Shown: positions 1-6,317, counted from the first letter of the stretch. The stretch: 9,474 nt of DNA from JAQGMJ01 sp036271855 (GCA_036271855.1 DATAZV010000381.1:1-9474); one strand, 5' to 3'. The notes: generated by a model from the letters alone, not told the origin. Made by a program: numbers and translations.

Positions 1-522
1 CTTGGAGGCATAAGCCCACAGCCTGCGCATCGAATGCAGCACGTCGGCCACCAGGGGGCCGCGCACTTCGACGGCGTAGTCCAGGCGCGGCGGCAGCGGC
101 TGCTCGACGTGCACATGCAGGTCGTCAATGATGTTGATGCCGCCGACAAAGGCGGTGGCGCCGTCGATCACCGCCAGCTTGCGGTGCAGGCGGCGCAAAT
201 GTGGCATCGGGCGGAACCAGGAGAATTTGAGCGGGCGAAACATCAGCAGTTGCACGCCGCACTCCAGAAAGCGGCGGCGAAACGCCGGCGCGAAGTGGCG
301 CGCGCCGATGCCGTCGACCATCACGAACACCCGCGCGCCGCGTTGCGCGGCGGCGCACAGCGCATCGGTGACGGCGCGGCCGGTGACATCGTCTTCGTAA
401 ATGTAGGTTTCGAGCATCACCTCGCTTTGCGCGTGGTCGATGGCTTCGATCAGGCGCGGAAAATAGGCCGCGCCGCGTACCAGCAATTCGACCTGGTTAT
501 GCTCGCGGAATTGCAGGCGCAT
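1..522 (-). CDS. clsB: Cardiolipin synthase, ClsB type (N-terminal part, cut by window edge)
   Basis: The first 174 residues of a phospholipase D superfamily phosphatidyltransferase are present; the C-terminal half lies beyond the left edge. The opening resembles E. coli ClsB (YbhO) as I remember it: a short lead into an 'ETYIYEDD' strand near residue 38, then 'AAQRGARV'. The first HKD motif (HxKxxxxD) is seen as His113, Lys115 and Asp120 in 'HRKLAVID', followed by 'GGIN' with Asn130. The second HKD motif is expected outside the window. ClsB enzymes make cardiolipin at the inner membrane by phosphatidyl transfer. The ATG lies only 3 nt after the stop of the YbhP-like gene, so the two are probably co-transcribed and perhaps translationally coupled, as in E. 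coli ybhP-clsB. Family membership is secure. The exact ClsB versus ClsA/ClsC assignment rests on the start sequence and the neighbour. Confidence 0.88.
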   Translation of the reverse strand, partial: MRLQFREHNQVELLVRGAAYFPRLIEAIDHAQSEVMLETYIYEDDVTGRAVTDALCAAAQRGARVFVMVDGIGARHFAPAFRRRFLECGVQLLMFRPLKFSWFRPMPHLRRLHRKLAVIDGATAFVGGINIIDDLHVHVEQPLPPRLDYAVEVRGPLVADVLHSMRRLWAYASK

Positions 523-525
523 GGT

Positions 526-1323
526 TCAGCAAGGCGCGACTTCCAGTTCCGCCCACAGGCCCAGGTGGTCCGACAGGCTGGCCCAGTCGCGCAGCACGCG
601 CGCATCTTTCACCTTCAGGTTGCGCACGTAGATGCGGTCCAGCGAGAGCACCGGCATGTGGCTGGGAAAGGTCAGCGCCGACTTGCCGGTGAGGGTTTCG
701 AACACCTCGCAAAAGCCGGCCTTGTTCAGGGCGGCGCTGGCGCGCTTGCGCCAGTCGTTGAAGTCGCCGGCTAAGATCACCGGGCATTCCTTGGGCACCA
801 GCGAGGAAACGCGCTCGGCGATTGCCTCCAGCTGCCGGCTGCGGCCTTTTTGCAGCAGCGCCAGGTGGATGCAAAAACAGTGCAGCGGGTGCTCGAACTG
901 CGGCAGGCGCACCTCCGCATGCAGCAGGCCGCGGCGCTCGAACTTGTATTCGGAGATGTCGAGGTTGCTGCCGCCCAATACCGGGTGGCGCGACAGGATG
1001 GCGTTGCCGTGGTGGCCGTGGTCGTAGACCGCATTGCGCCCATAATGGCGCTCAGCCCAGAAATCTGCAGCCAGATAGTGCGAAAGCTCGGCTTCGGGCC
1101 AGTGGGCGAAGCGCTCGCGCCGGCCGCTGTGCTGCTCCTGCACTTCCTGGCAAAACACCAGGTCCGGATGCAGCAGGCGCAGGCGGTCGCGCAGCAGGTG
1201 CACGGTGGCGCGCCGATTCAGGATCGACATGCCCTTATGGATGTTCATGGTCACCAGGCGCAGGGGCAGCGCGGTGGCCGGCGGAGCCGGGGATTCGGGG
1301 CGGGAGGAGAGGATGGCGCTCAC
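526..1323 (-). CDS. ybhP: YbhP-like endonuclease/exonuclease/phosphatase family protein
   Basis: This 265-residue protein has the DNase I-like EEP fold. Motifs in order: 'TMNIHKG' with metal-site Asn27; 'VFCQEVQ' with metal-binding Glu60; 'YGRNAVY' and 'GHHGNAILSRHP' (about 94-114); 'IHLAL' with His153; 'LAGDFNDWR' with Asp187 and Asn189; 'LDRIYV' with Asp229; and 'SDH' with Asp252/His253. All catalytic positions are therefore present. The pattern matches E. coli YbhP closely, including 'NIHKG...NRR' and 'GHHGNA'. Its substrate is not established; a phosphodiester or phospholipid-related role is suggested only by its linkage to clsB. The start is GTG at 1323: an in-frame TAA lies 27 nt upstream with no better start between, and the next Met (Met26) lies inside the first motif. 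No clear Shine-Dalgarno sequence is visible. The first ~20 residues are Pro/Ala/Ser-rich and probably disordered. Confidence 0.87.
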   Translation of the reverse strand: MSAILSSRPESPAPPATALPLRLVTMNIHKGMSILNRRATVHLLRDRLRLLHPDLVFCQEVQEQHSGRRERFAHWPEAELSHYLAADFWAERHYGRNAVYDHGHHGNAILSRHPVLGGSNLDISEYKFERRGLLHAEVRLPQFEHPLHCFCIHLALLQKGRSRQLEAIAERVSSLVPKECPVILAGDFNDWRKRASAALNKAGFCEVFETLTGKSALTFPSHMPVLSLDRIYVRNLKVKDARVLRDWASLSDHLGLWAELEVAPC

Positions 1324-1401
1324 GTTGTTTTTGGACGAAGTGATGACTTACAAGCGACATGCAAGCAAGCAACGCGCCCCAATCCCGGGTTTCGGAGTCC
1401 G

Positions 1402-1407
1402 ATCATA
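1402..1407 (-). promoter_or_regulatory. Possible -10 element (TATGAT) for the ybhP-clsB unit
   Basis: On the minus strand TATGAT matches the sigma-70 -10 consensus at five of six positions and lies about 80 nt before the GTG start of the YbhP-like gene. No good -35 hexamer is found 16-18 bp upstream, so this is a weak call based on one hexamer in GC-rich sequence. Confidence 0.25.
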
Positions 1408-1461
1408 CCCCCTGGGAGCCCGTGCAGCGAAACGTGCAGGCGCCTAGTTGTGGATTTACGG

Positions 1462-1488
1462 CGGCGACCGGATAATTGACAGTCGCCG
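1462..1488. repeat. Inverted repeat CGGCGAC-N13-GTCGCCG, operator-like
   Basis: Two perfect 7-bp arms, CGGCGAC (1462-1468) and GTCGCCG (1482-1488), flank a 13-bp AT-richer spacer. Arm centres are 20 bp apart, about two helical turns, which suits a dimeric regulator. The spacer contains most of a perfect TTGACA hexamer (1476-1481). The element lies 44 bp before the acyl-CoA dehydrogenase start, in the divergent intergenic region. A binding site for a TetR-, GntR- or similar repressor of the acyl-CoA genes is plausible. An RNA hairpin is an alternative, but no T-run follows. Confidence 0.45.
1476..1481 (+). promoter_or_regulatory. Consensus -35-like hexamer TTGACA upstream of the acyl-CoA dehydrogenase
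   Basis: TTGACA is a perfect sigma-70 -35 match and the right arm of the inverted repeat directly follows it. The best -10-like sequence downstream (GGTAAT, 1504-1509) is 22 bp away, too far for a standard promoter. The promoter is therefore either non-canonical or activator-dependent, or the match is chance. Confidence 0.3.
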
Positions 1489-1531
1489 GTGGCGCTCGTT
1501 CCCGGTAATTCTTTCCGAACCAGGCAAATTC

Positions 1532-2701
1532 ATGCATCAGGCACACGCATCCTCCCACGCATACACCGACATTCGCGACGGCATCCGCGAGCTTTGCGCC
1601 CAGTTCGAGCCCTCGTATTGGCACCAGGTGGACGAGGCGCGCGCCTTTCCCGAGAAGTTCGTCAACGCGCTCACCGAAGCCGGTTGGTTGGCGGCGCTGA
1701 TTCCCGAGGAGTACGGCGGTTCCGGCTTGGGCCTGACGGCAGCCTCGGTGATCATGGAAGAGATCAACTTCGGCGGCGGCAACTCCGGCGCGGTGCATGG
1801 CCAGATGTACAACATGGGCACCCTGCTGCGCCACGGCTCGGCCGAGCAAAAACAGCGCTACCTGCCGCAGATCGCCGCCGGCAAATTGCGCCTGCAGTCG
1901 ATGGGCGTGACCGAGCCTTCCACCGGCACCAACACCACCAACATCAAGACCACGGCGGTGAAGAAAGGCGACCGCTACGTGATCAACGGCCAGAAGGTAT
2001 GGATCTCGCGGGTGCAGCACTCCGATCTGATGATCCTGCTGGCGCGTACCCAGGCGGCCTCCGAGGTGAAAAAGAAGTCCGAGGGACTTTCCATTTTCAT
2101 CGTCGACCTGCGCGAAGCCATCGGCCACGGCATGACGGTGCAGCCGATCCGCAATATGGTGAACCACGAGACCAACGAACTGTTCTTCGACAACCTGGAA
2201 ATTCCCGCCGAGAATCTGATCGGCGAGGAGGGCAAGGGTTTTAAATATATCCTCGATGGCCTGAATGCCGAGCGCACCCTGATCGCCGCCGAATGCATCG
2301 GCGACGGCTATTGGTTTATCGAAAAGGCGAAGAACTACGCCAACGAACGCATCGTGTTCGACCGCCCGATCGGCAAAAACCAGGGCGTGCAGTTTCCGAT
2401 CGCCGAGAGCTATATCGAGGTCGAGGCGGCCAACCTGATGCGCTACAAGGCCTGCGAGCTGTTCGACGCGCACCAGCCCTGCGGCGCCGAGGCCAACATG
2501 GCCAAGTACCTGTGCGCCAAGGCCTCGTGGGAAGCGGCCAACGTCTGCCTGCAAACCCACGGCGGTTTCGGCTTCGCCGCGGAATACGACATCGAGCGCA
2601 AGTTCCGCGAGACCCGTTTGTACCAGGTGGCGCCGATCTCCACCAACCTGATCCTCTCCTACGTCGCCGAGCACATCCTCGGCCTGCCGCGTTCCTACTA
2701 G
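1532..2701 (+). CDS. Acyl-CoA dehydrogenase, IVD/LCAD-type active site
   Basis: This 389-residue flavoprotein has the normal family length. It would oxidise an acyl-CoA to a 2,3-enoyl-CoA, passing electrons to electron-transfer flavoprotein. Seen in order: an N-terminal helical domain; 'PEEYGGSGLG' (58-67); the FAD/substrate segment 'GVTEPSTGTN' (125-134); 'INGQKVWIS' (151-159); the middle beta domain ending near 'GEEGKGFKYI' (231-240); and the C-terminal helical domain with 'THGGFGFAAEY' (342-352). At the MCAD Glu376 position there is Pro368 (in 'YQVAPIS'). Glu247 in 'LNAERTL' falls at the isovaleryl- and long-chain-type catalytic position, so the enzyme is probably active with the base on helix G. 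I chose ATG 1532, preceded by a weak AGG at 1522-1524; an upstream in-frame TTG at 1448 would add 28 residues that do not look like this family. The downstream amidase begins 2 nt after the stop. The acyl substrate is unknown. Confidence 0.9.
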   Translation: MHQAHASSHAYTDIRDGIRELCAQFEPSYWHQVDEARAFPEKFVNALTEAGWLAALIPEEYGGSGLGLTAASVIMEEINFGGGNSGAVHGQMYNMGTLLRHGSAEQKQRYLPQIAAGKLRLQSMGVTEPSTGTNTTNIKTTAVKKGDRYVINGQKVWISRVQHSDLMILLARTQAASEVKKKSEGLSIFIVDLREAIGHGMTVQPIRNMVNHETNELFFDNLEIPAENLIGEEGKGFKYILDGLNAERTLIAAECIGDGYWFIEKAKNYANERIVFDRPIGKNQGVQFPIAESYIEVEAANLMRYKACELFDAHQPCGAEANMAKYLCAKASWEAANVCLQTHGGFGFAAEYDIERKFRETRLYQVAPISTNLILSYVAEHILGLPRSY

Positions 2702-2703
2702 CG

Positions 2704-3975
2704 ATGAGCGCCGCGGCCGCCGACCCGTTCCTCGCGCGCACCCGGCAGGCGCTGGCGCGCATAGCCGAGCGGGAACCGCGGCTGCACGCCTTCATCCGCG
2801 TCATGCGCGAAGAGGCGCTGGCCGCCGCGAGCGAGAGCGACCAGCGCCTGCTGAAGGGCGCGCTGGGCGGCCCGCTGGACGGCTGCGTGGTCGGGATCAA
2901 GGACAACATCGACATTGCGGGCTTGCCGACCAGCGGGGGCATCGCGCACTATCGCGACAGCATTGCGCAAAGTGACGCGGCGGTGGTGGCACAGCTCAGG
3001 CGTCAAGGCGCGGTGCTGATCGGCAAGACCAATCTGCACGAGGCGGCGCTGGGCGCCACCAGCGACAACCCCTGGTTCGGGCGCTGCGAAAATCCCTTGC
3101 GGGAAGGCTATACGTCGGGTGGCTCCAGCGGCGGCTCGGCGGCTGCGGTGGCGGCGGGATTTTGCGGGCTTGCGCTGGGCACCGACACCATGGGCTCGGT
3201 GCGCATTCCGGCGGCCTATTGCGGCATCGCCGGCTTCAAGCCCAGCCGCGGCGCGTTGAGCCTGGGCGGCGTGATGCCCTTGAGCCCGACCCTGGATCAC
3301 CTCGGCCTGCTGGCGCCCACGGCAGCCGACTTGAGCCGTGCCTGGCACGCACTGCAGGGGGAGGGCGAGATGCAGACCGCGCTCGGATTCAAAGGGCGGC
3401 GCGTCGGCATGCTGCCGGGGCTGCTGGGTGTGGAAGTCGTGGACGGTGTCGAGCGCATGATGGATCAGGCGCTGGCCTGCCTGCGCGACGCCGGCGCCAT
3501 CCTGGTCGAGGCGAGTTTGCCCCTGGAGGTCGTTGCGCTGCGCCGCGATGCCTTTTTGCTCTGCGAAATCGAAGGCGCGGCGGTGCACGCCGCGGCCCTG
3601 GCGGCCGACCCCGAAGGCTTCTCCCCGCCGTTGCGCAAGTTGCTTGCCTACGGCGCGCGGCAGGACCCCGCTACCGTAGCCGAGACCCGCAAACGCCTCG
3701 CCGCCGCTGCTGATACGCTGCATAACTGCCTGCAAGGCCTGGACCTTCTGGTGCTGCCCACCTGCCCGCAGGCGGCGTTCGCGCATGGCGCGCCGGTGCC
3801 GCTGAATCAGGCCGATTTCACCGTTCCCGCCAATCTGGCCGGCGCGCCCGCCCTGAGCCTGCCCTGGGGCGCGGACGCCGCCGGTCTGCCCTTGGGCCTG
3901 CAACTGATCGCCCGGCCGGGGATGGACACCCTCTTACTGCGCCTTGGCAGCCTGCTGGAAGCCCTGCGTCCATAA
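2704..3975 (+). CDS. Amidase-signature family hydrolase
   Basis: This 423-residue protein has the Ser-cisSer-Lys catalytic triad of the amidase-signature family: Lys66 in 'GIKDNID', cis-Ser141 in 'TSGGSSGGS' and nucleophile Ser165 in 'GTDTMGSVR'. The Ser141-Ser165 spacing of 24 equals that of FAAH (217/241). The oxyanion-loop sequence is DTMGS where DTGGS is usual. Family members hydrolyse amides, carbamates or ureides to carboxylate plus amine or ammonia; the substrate here is unknown. No signal peptide is visible, so it is likely cytoplasmic. ATG 2704 lies 2 nt after the acyl-CoA dehydrogenase stop with no Shine-Dalgarno of its own, implying translational coupling. The frame is open upstream to 2293, but that part overlaps the dehydrogenase and lacks family features. 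GatA is unlikely, since no gatB or gatC is nearby. An amidase beside a CoA-transferase suggests amide hydrolysis supplies the acid that is then thioesterified (inference). Confidence 0.88.
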   Translation: MSAAAADPFLARTRQALARIAEREPRLHAFIRVMREEALAAASESDQRLLKGALGGPLDGCVVGIKDNIDIAGLPTSGGIAHYRDSIAQSDAAVVAQLRRQGAVLIGKTNLHEAALGATSDNPWFGRCENPLREGYTSGGSSGGSAAAVAAGFCGLALGTDTMGSVRIPAAYCGIAGFKPSRGALSLGGVMPLSPTLDHLGLLAPTAADLSRAWHALQGEGEMQTALGFKGRRVGMLPGLLGVEVVDGVERMMDQALACLRDAGAILVEASLPLEVVALRRDAFLLCEIEGAAVHAAALAADPEGFSPPLRKLLAYGARQDPATVAETRKRLAAAADTLHNCLQGLDLLVLPTCPQAAFAHGAPVPLNQADFTVPANLAGAPALSLPWGADAAGLPLGLQLIARPGMDTLLLRLGSLLEALRP

Positions 3976-3984
3976 GGGTTTGCC

Positions 3985-4014
3985 AAAACAGGCCGGGCCG
4001 GGTCGCGGTATAGT
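3985..4014 (+). promoter_or_regulatory. Candidate promoter inside the acyl-CoA cluster
   Basis: TATAGT (4009-4014) matches the -10 consensus at five of six positions. AAAACA (3985-3990), with an 18-bp spacer, matches the -35 at only three of six. It lies in the 160-bp gap between the amidase and CoA-transferase, the only sizeable gap in the otherwise tight block, so a second transcription start here is reasonable. A start near 4020 would give a leader of about 115 nt. Confidence 0.35.
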
Positions 4015-4021
4015 GCTGTGC

Positions 4022-4038
4022 TGGCTTCCTTGAAGCCA
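4022..4038 (+). repeat. Small perfect hairpin TGGCTTC-CTT-GAAGCCA
   Basis: A 7-bp perfect stem with a 3-nt loop lies just downstream of the candidate -10 (4009-4014). If that promoter is used, the hairpin sits at the very 5' end of the mRNA and may stabilise it. A T-run occurs at 4050-4055, but it begins 11 nt beyond the stem, too far for a standard intrinsic terminator. Partial termination after the amidase is the alternative reading. Confidence 0.4.
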
Positions 4039-4073
4039 ATCCCTGATTGTTTTTTCCACCTCCCGGCCCGTGG

Positions 4074-4118
4074 TTCGCGGCCGGCTCAAGACCAATTTCG
4101 GCCCTTTCGCGGCCGGCT
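4074..4118. repeat. 13-bp direct repeat TTCGCGGCCGGCT upstream of the CoA-transferase
   Basis: TTCGCGGCCGGCT occurs at 4074-4086 and again at 4106-4118, with starts 32 bp apart (about three helical turns). Each copy contains the palindrome CCGG/GGCC. The second copy ends 17 bp before the chosen ATG (4136). It could be a tandem regulator site or simply GC-rich duplication. If translation began at the in-frame GTG at 4070, this DNA would be coding. Confidence 0.4.
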
Positions 4119-4135
4119 TCACCTCAGCGACGATC

Positions 4136-5323
4136 ATGCCCTTTCAGCCCGCGTCTTCCGCCCTCAAGCGTTTCAAAGTCCTCGACCTGTCGCGCGTGCG
4201 CGCCGGCCCCACCTGCGTGCGCATGCTGTCCGACTTCGGCGCCGATGTCGTCAAGATCGAGTCGCCGCCTACTGAAGATGAAGGCATGTCGGGTTCGCGC
4301 GACGGCTACGACATGCAGAACCTGCATCGCAACAAGCGCACCGTCACCCTGAACCTGAAAAAGCCCGAGGGCCAGGCGCTGTTCATGAAGCTGGTGAAGG
4401 AAGCCGACGTGGTGGTGGAAAACTTCCGCCCCGACGTCAAGTACCGCCTCGGCGTGGATTACGAATCGCTGAAAAGGGTCAACCCGCGCATCATCCTCGC
4501 CTCCATCTCCGGCTTCGGCGAGGACGGCCCCTACCGCGAGCGCCCCGGTTTCGACCAGATCGCCCAGGGCATGGGCGGCCTGATGTCGATCACCGGGCTG
4601 CCGGGCCAGGGCCCGGTGCGCGCCGGCATCGCGATTGCCGACACCTCATCCGGCCTCTACGCCGCTTTAGGCATCATGATCGCGCTGCTGGAGCGCGAAG
4701 AGTCGGGCGAAGGCCAGTGGGTGCAATCCAGCCTGTTGGGCGCGCAGATCGCGATCAACGATTTCCAGGCCGCGCGTTACCTGATGACCGGCGAGATTCC
4801 GCCGCAGGCTGGTAACGACCACCCGGTGACCACGCCGATGGGCGTGTTCCCGTCCTCCGACGGTTTTTTCAACATCGGTGTCTCGGGCCAGGCCATCTGG
4901 AAGCGCCTGTGCGCGGTGATCAATCGCCCTGACCTGCAGGATCATCCGGATTACGCCAACGAAAAGGCGCGTTTCAAAAACCGCCCGGCCCTGCGTGCCG
5001 AACTCGAAAAGACCTTCAAGGTCCAGAACACCGACTACTGGATCAACAGCCTGAACGAGGCCGGCGTGCCCTGCGGCCCGATCAACAACATGGCGCAGGT
5101 GTTCGCCGACCCGCAGGTGCAGCACCTGCACGCGGCCGAGGAAGTCGAGCATCCCACGCTGGGCAGGATCAAGCTGGTGGCCCAGCCGGTGAAGCTGATG
5201 CGCACCCCGGCGGCGATCAAGCACACGCTGCGCCCGGCCGGCACGCACAACGAAGAGGTCTACGGTTCCGTCGGCGTTTCCGCCGCGGAGCTTGCCGAAC
5301 TGAAAAAGAACCAGGTCATTTAA
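4136..5323 (+). CDS. CaiB/BaiF family (class III) CoA-transferase
   Basis: This 395-residue protein belongs to the formyl-CoA transferase/CaiB family. It moves CoA from a donor thioester to an acceptor carboxylate through an aspartyl-CoA anhydride. Seen in order: 'FKVLDLSRVRAGPTC' (from about residue 13) and 'DFGADVVKIE', forming the first nucleotide-binding-like fold; 'ENFRPDV'; 'SGFGEDGPY'; 'GGLMSITG' (147-154); 'IAIADTSSG', whose Asp becomes residue 169 with the chosen start, the same number as the catalytic Asp169 of FRC and CaiB; and the C-terminal 'GVPCGPINNMAQVFADP' (about 310-326). The length is normal. ATG 4136 is preferred over the upstream in-frame GTG (4070), whose 22 extra residues are atypical; neither has a convincing Shine-Dalgarno. 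The crotonase-fold gene follows after 12 nt. Which acid is activated cannot be deduced. Spontaneous CaiB annotation as carnitine metabolism is not justified here. Confidence 0.92.
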   Translation: MPFQPASSALKRFKVLDLSRVRAGPTCVRMLSDFGADVVKIESPPTEDEGMSGSRDGYDMQNLHRNKRTVTLNLKKPEGQALFMKLVKEADVVVENFRPDVKYRLGVDYESLKRVNPRIILASISGFGEDGPYRERPGFDQIAQGMGGLMSITGLPGQGPVRAGIAIADTSSGLYAALGIMIALLEREESGEGQWVQSSLLGAQIAINDFQAARYLMTGEIPPQAGNDHPVTTPMGVFPSSDGFFNIGVSGQAIWKRLCAVINRPDLQDHPDYANEKARFKNRPALRAELEKTFKVQNTDYWINSLNEAGVPCGPINNMAQVFADPQVQHLHAAEEVEHPTLGRIKLVAQPVKLMRTPAAIKHTLRPAGTHNEEVYGSVGVSAAELAELKKNQVI

Positions 5324-5335
5324 GCGAGAGTAAAC

Positions 5336-6142
5336 ATGGACGACAAAGTAAAGAATCTCCCCGGCAAGCTCAACGTCAAGCGCGACGGCCACATCGGCAT
5401 CATCGAGTTCGACAACCAGCACAAATTCAACGCCGTCAACATGGAAATGTGGCAGGACGTGGCAAAGGCCATCGGTGAATTCACCGAGGACAAGAACATC
5501 CGCGTGGTGATGCTGCAGGGCGCGGGCGAAAAAGCCTTCGTCTCCGGCGCCGATATCTCGCAGTTCGGCGAAAAGCGCGACAGCGCCGAAGCGCAGGCGA
5601 CTTACAACGCGGCGGTGGAGGGCGGCTACAAGTCGGTGTTCAACTGCCCGAAGCCGACCATCGCCAAGATTCGCGGCGTCTGCATGGGCGGCGGCCTCGG
5701 CCTGGCCGGCTATTGCGACCTCCGCTATTGTTCGGACGACGCCAAGTTCCGCATGCCGGCGGCGCGCCTGGGGCTGGGGTACGGCTTCGATGGCCTGGAG
5801 CGTTTCACCAGCATCATCGGCCCGGCCAATACCTCGGACCTTTTCTTCAGCGCGCGCATTTTCGGTGCCGCCGACGCCTTGCAGATGGGCTTTGTCAGCA
5901 AGGTGCTGCCGGTGGCGGAGATCGAATCGTTTGTCGCGGGCTACTGCAAGATGATCACCGAGAACGCCCCGCTGACGGTGGCGGCCTCCAAGCGCTCCAT
6001 GCTGGAAATGCGCAAGGCCCACAAGGACCGCGACCTCGAAGGCGTGGCCAAGATGGTTGCTGCCTGCTTCGACAGCGCCGACTACAAGGAAGGGCGCACC
6101 GCCTTCATGGAAAAGCGCACGCCGAATTTCCGCGGCGAATAA
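5336..6142 (+). CDS. Enoyl-CoA hydratase/isomerase (crotonase) fold protein lacking both hydratase Glu residues
   Basis: This 268-residue crotonase-superfamily protein keeps the acyl-CoA binding architecture. The first oxyanion-hole strand is 'KAFVSGADISQF' (66-77), the second 'GVCMGGG' (114-120). The C-terminal helical region holds 'GAADALQMGFVSKVLP' and 'ENAPLTVAASK'. In rat crotonase the catalytic acids are Glu144 (GGGCEL) and Glu164 (PEILLG); the aligned residues here are Gly122 ('GGGLGL') and Ala142 ('PAARLG'). Asp152 in 'GYGFDG' is the nearest acidic candidate. Classical syn-hydration is therefore doubtful; isomerase, hydrolase, decarboxylase, C-C lyase or atypical hydratase activity are all possible. 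I recall proteobacterial homologues with the same 'PAARLGLGY' signature annotated as hydratases, so this may be a conserved subfamily. Translation starts 12 nt after the CoA-transferase stop, with a modest GAGAG at 5326-5330. A strong terminator follows 58 nt after the stop. Confidence 0.85.
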   Translation: MDDKVKNLPGKLNVKRDGHIGIIEFDNQHKFNAVNMEMWQDVAKAIGEFTEDKNIRVVMLQGAGEKAFVSGADISQFGEKRDSAEAQATYNAAVEGGYKSVFNCPKPTIAKIRGVCMGGGLGLAGYCDLRYCSDDAKFRMPAARLGLGYGFDGLERFTSIIGPANTSDLFFSARIFGAADALQMGFVSKVLPVAEIESFVAGYCKMITENAPLTVAASKRSMLEMRKAHKDRDLEGVAKMVAACFDSADYKEGRTAFMEKRTPNFRGE

Positions 6143-6200
6143 GCCTGGGCACAAGCCGCATATTTAATTGCAAGTAGCGGTAACAAGGCTGTTTGGTGAT

Positions 6201-6227
6201 AAAGGGTCCGCGGTAGCGGACCCTTTT
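6201..6227 (+). terminator. Strong intrinsic terminator closing the acyl-CoA block
   Basis: AAAGGGTCCGC (6201-6211), a GGTA loop and GCGGACCCTTT (6216-6226) form an 11-bp perfect stem ending in TTTT (6224-6227). It lies 58 nt after the crotonase-fold stop and 101 nt before the binding-protein start, and separates the two plus-strand units. The symmetric A-run at 6201-6203 gives limited potential on the minus strand too. Confidence 0.88.
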
Positions 6228-6243
6228 CACTGGTGAGGTCGGT

Positions 6244-6253
6244 TGTAGCTACA
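6244..6253. promoter_or_regulatory. 10-bp palindrome TGTAGCTACA upstream of the transporter promoter
   Basis: A perfect 10-bp palindrome lies 12 bp upstream of the candidate -35 (6266-6271) of the transporter unit, where an activator or repressor site would be expected. It is short enough to arise by chance, and no regulator gene is in the window. Confidence 0.3.
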
Positions 6254-6265
6254 TTTCGAAAGCGT

Positions 6266-6295
6266 TTGCACCCGCGCCCGCATGCACTGCATACT
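6266..6295 (+). promoter_or_regulatory. Candidate sigma-70 promoter for the ABC transporter unit
   Basis: TTGCAC (6266-6271) and CATACT (6290-6295) are separated by 18 bp, matching the -35 at three of six positions and the -10 at four of six. It sits just after the terminator and about 33 nt before the binding-protein ATG. The position is good and the hexamers are weak. Confidence 0.4.
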
Positions 6296-6317
6296 AGGCG
6301 AGGCCCGTTTATTGCAT

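Noticed and set aside
1421..1439. Direct repeat CGTGCAG at 1421-1427 and 1433-1439
   Set aside because: Seven-base repeats are expected by chance in sequence of this composition, and nothing else supports a function.
1448..1531. TTG-initiated 28-residue extension of the acyl-CoA dehydrogenase
   Set aside because: It would run through the inverted repeat and TTGACA element, has no ribosome site, and is not family-like; ATG 1532 gives a standard length.
1403..2674. Long minus-strand open frame (423 codons) opposite the acyl-CoA dehydrogenase
   Set aside because: It mirrors a well-supported dehydrogenase, has no recognisable domain and a low-complexity Gly/Val/Leu/His-rich composition typical of antisense frames in GC-rich genes.
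2293..2703. Upstream in-frame extension of the amidase
   Set aside because: It overlaps the dehydrogenase in another frame and is Arg-rich without amidase features; ATG 2704 gives a normal family N-terminus.
2698..3903. Minus-strand open frame of 401 codons opposite the amidase
   Set aside because: The plus strand carries an intact catalytic triad; the antisense frame is Gln/Arg/Gly-rich without motifs.
4050..4055. T-run after the 4022-4038 hairpin as an intrinsic terminator
   Set aside because: The T-run begins 11 nt after the stem, outside the usual immediate position, and the stem is only 7 bp.
4667..6154. Minus-strand open frame of 495 codons opposite the CoA-transferase and crotonase genes
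   Set aside because: It spans two clearly coding plus-strand genes and their junction, shows no family motifs and is rich in His/Arg/Val as expected for a reverse-complement shadow.
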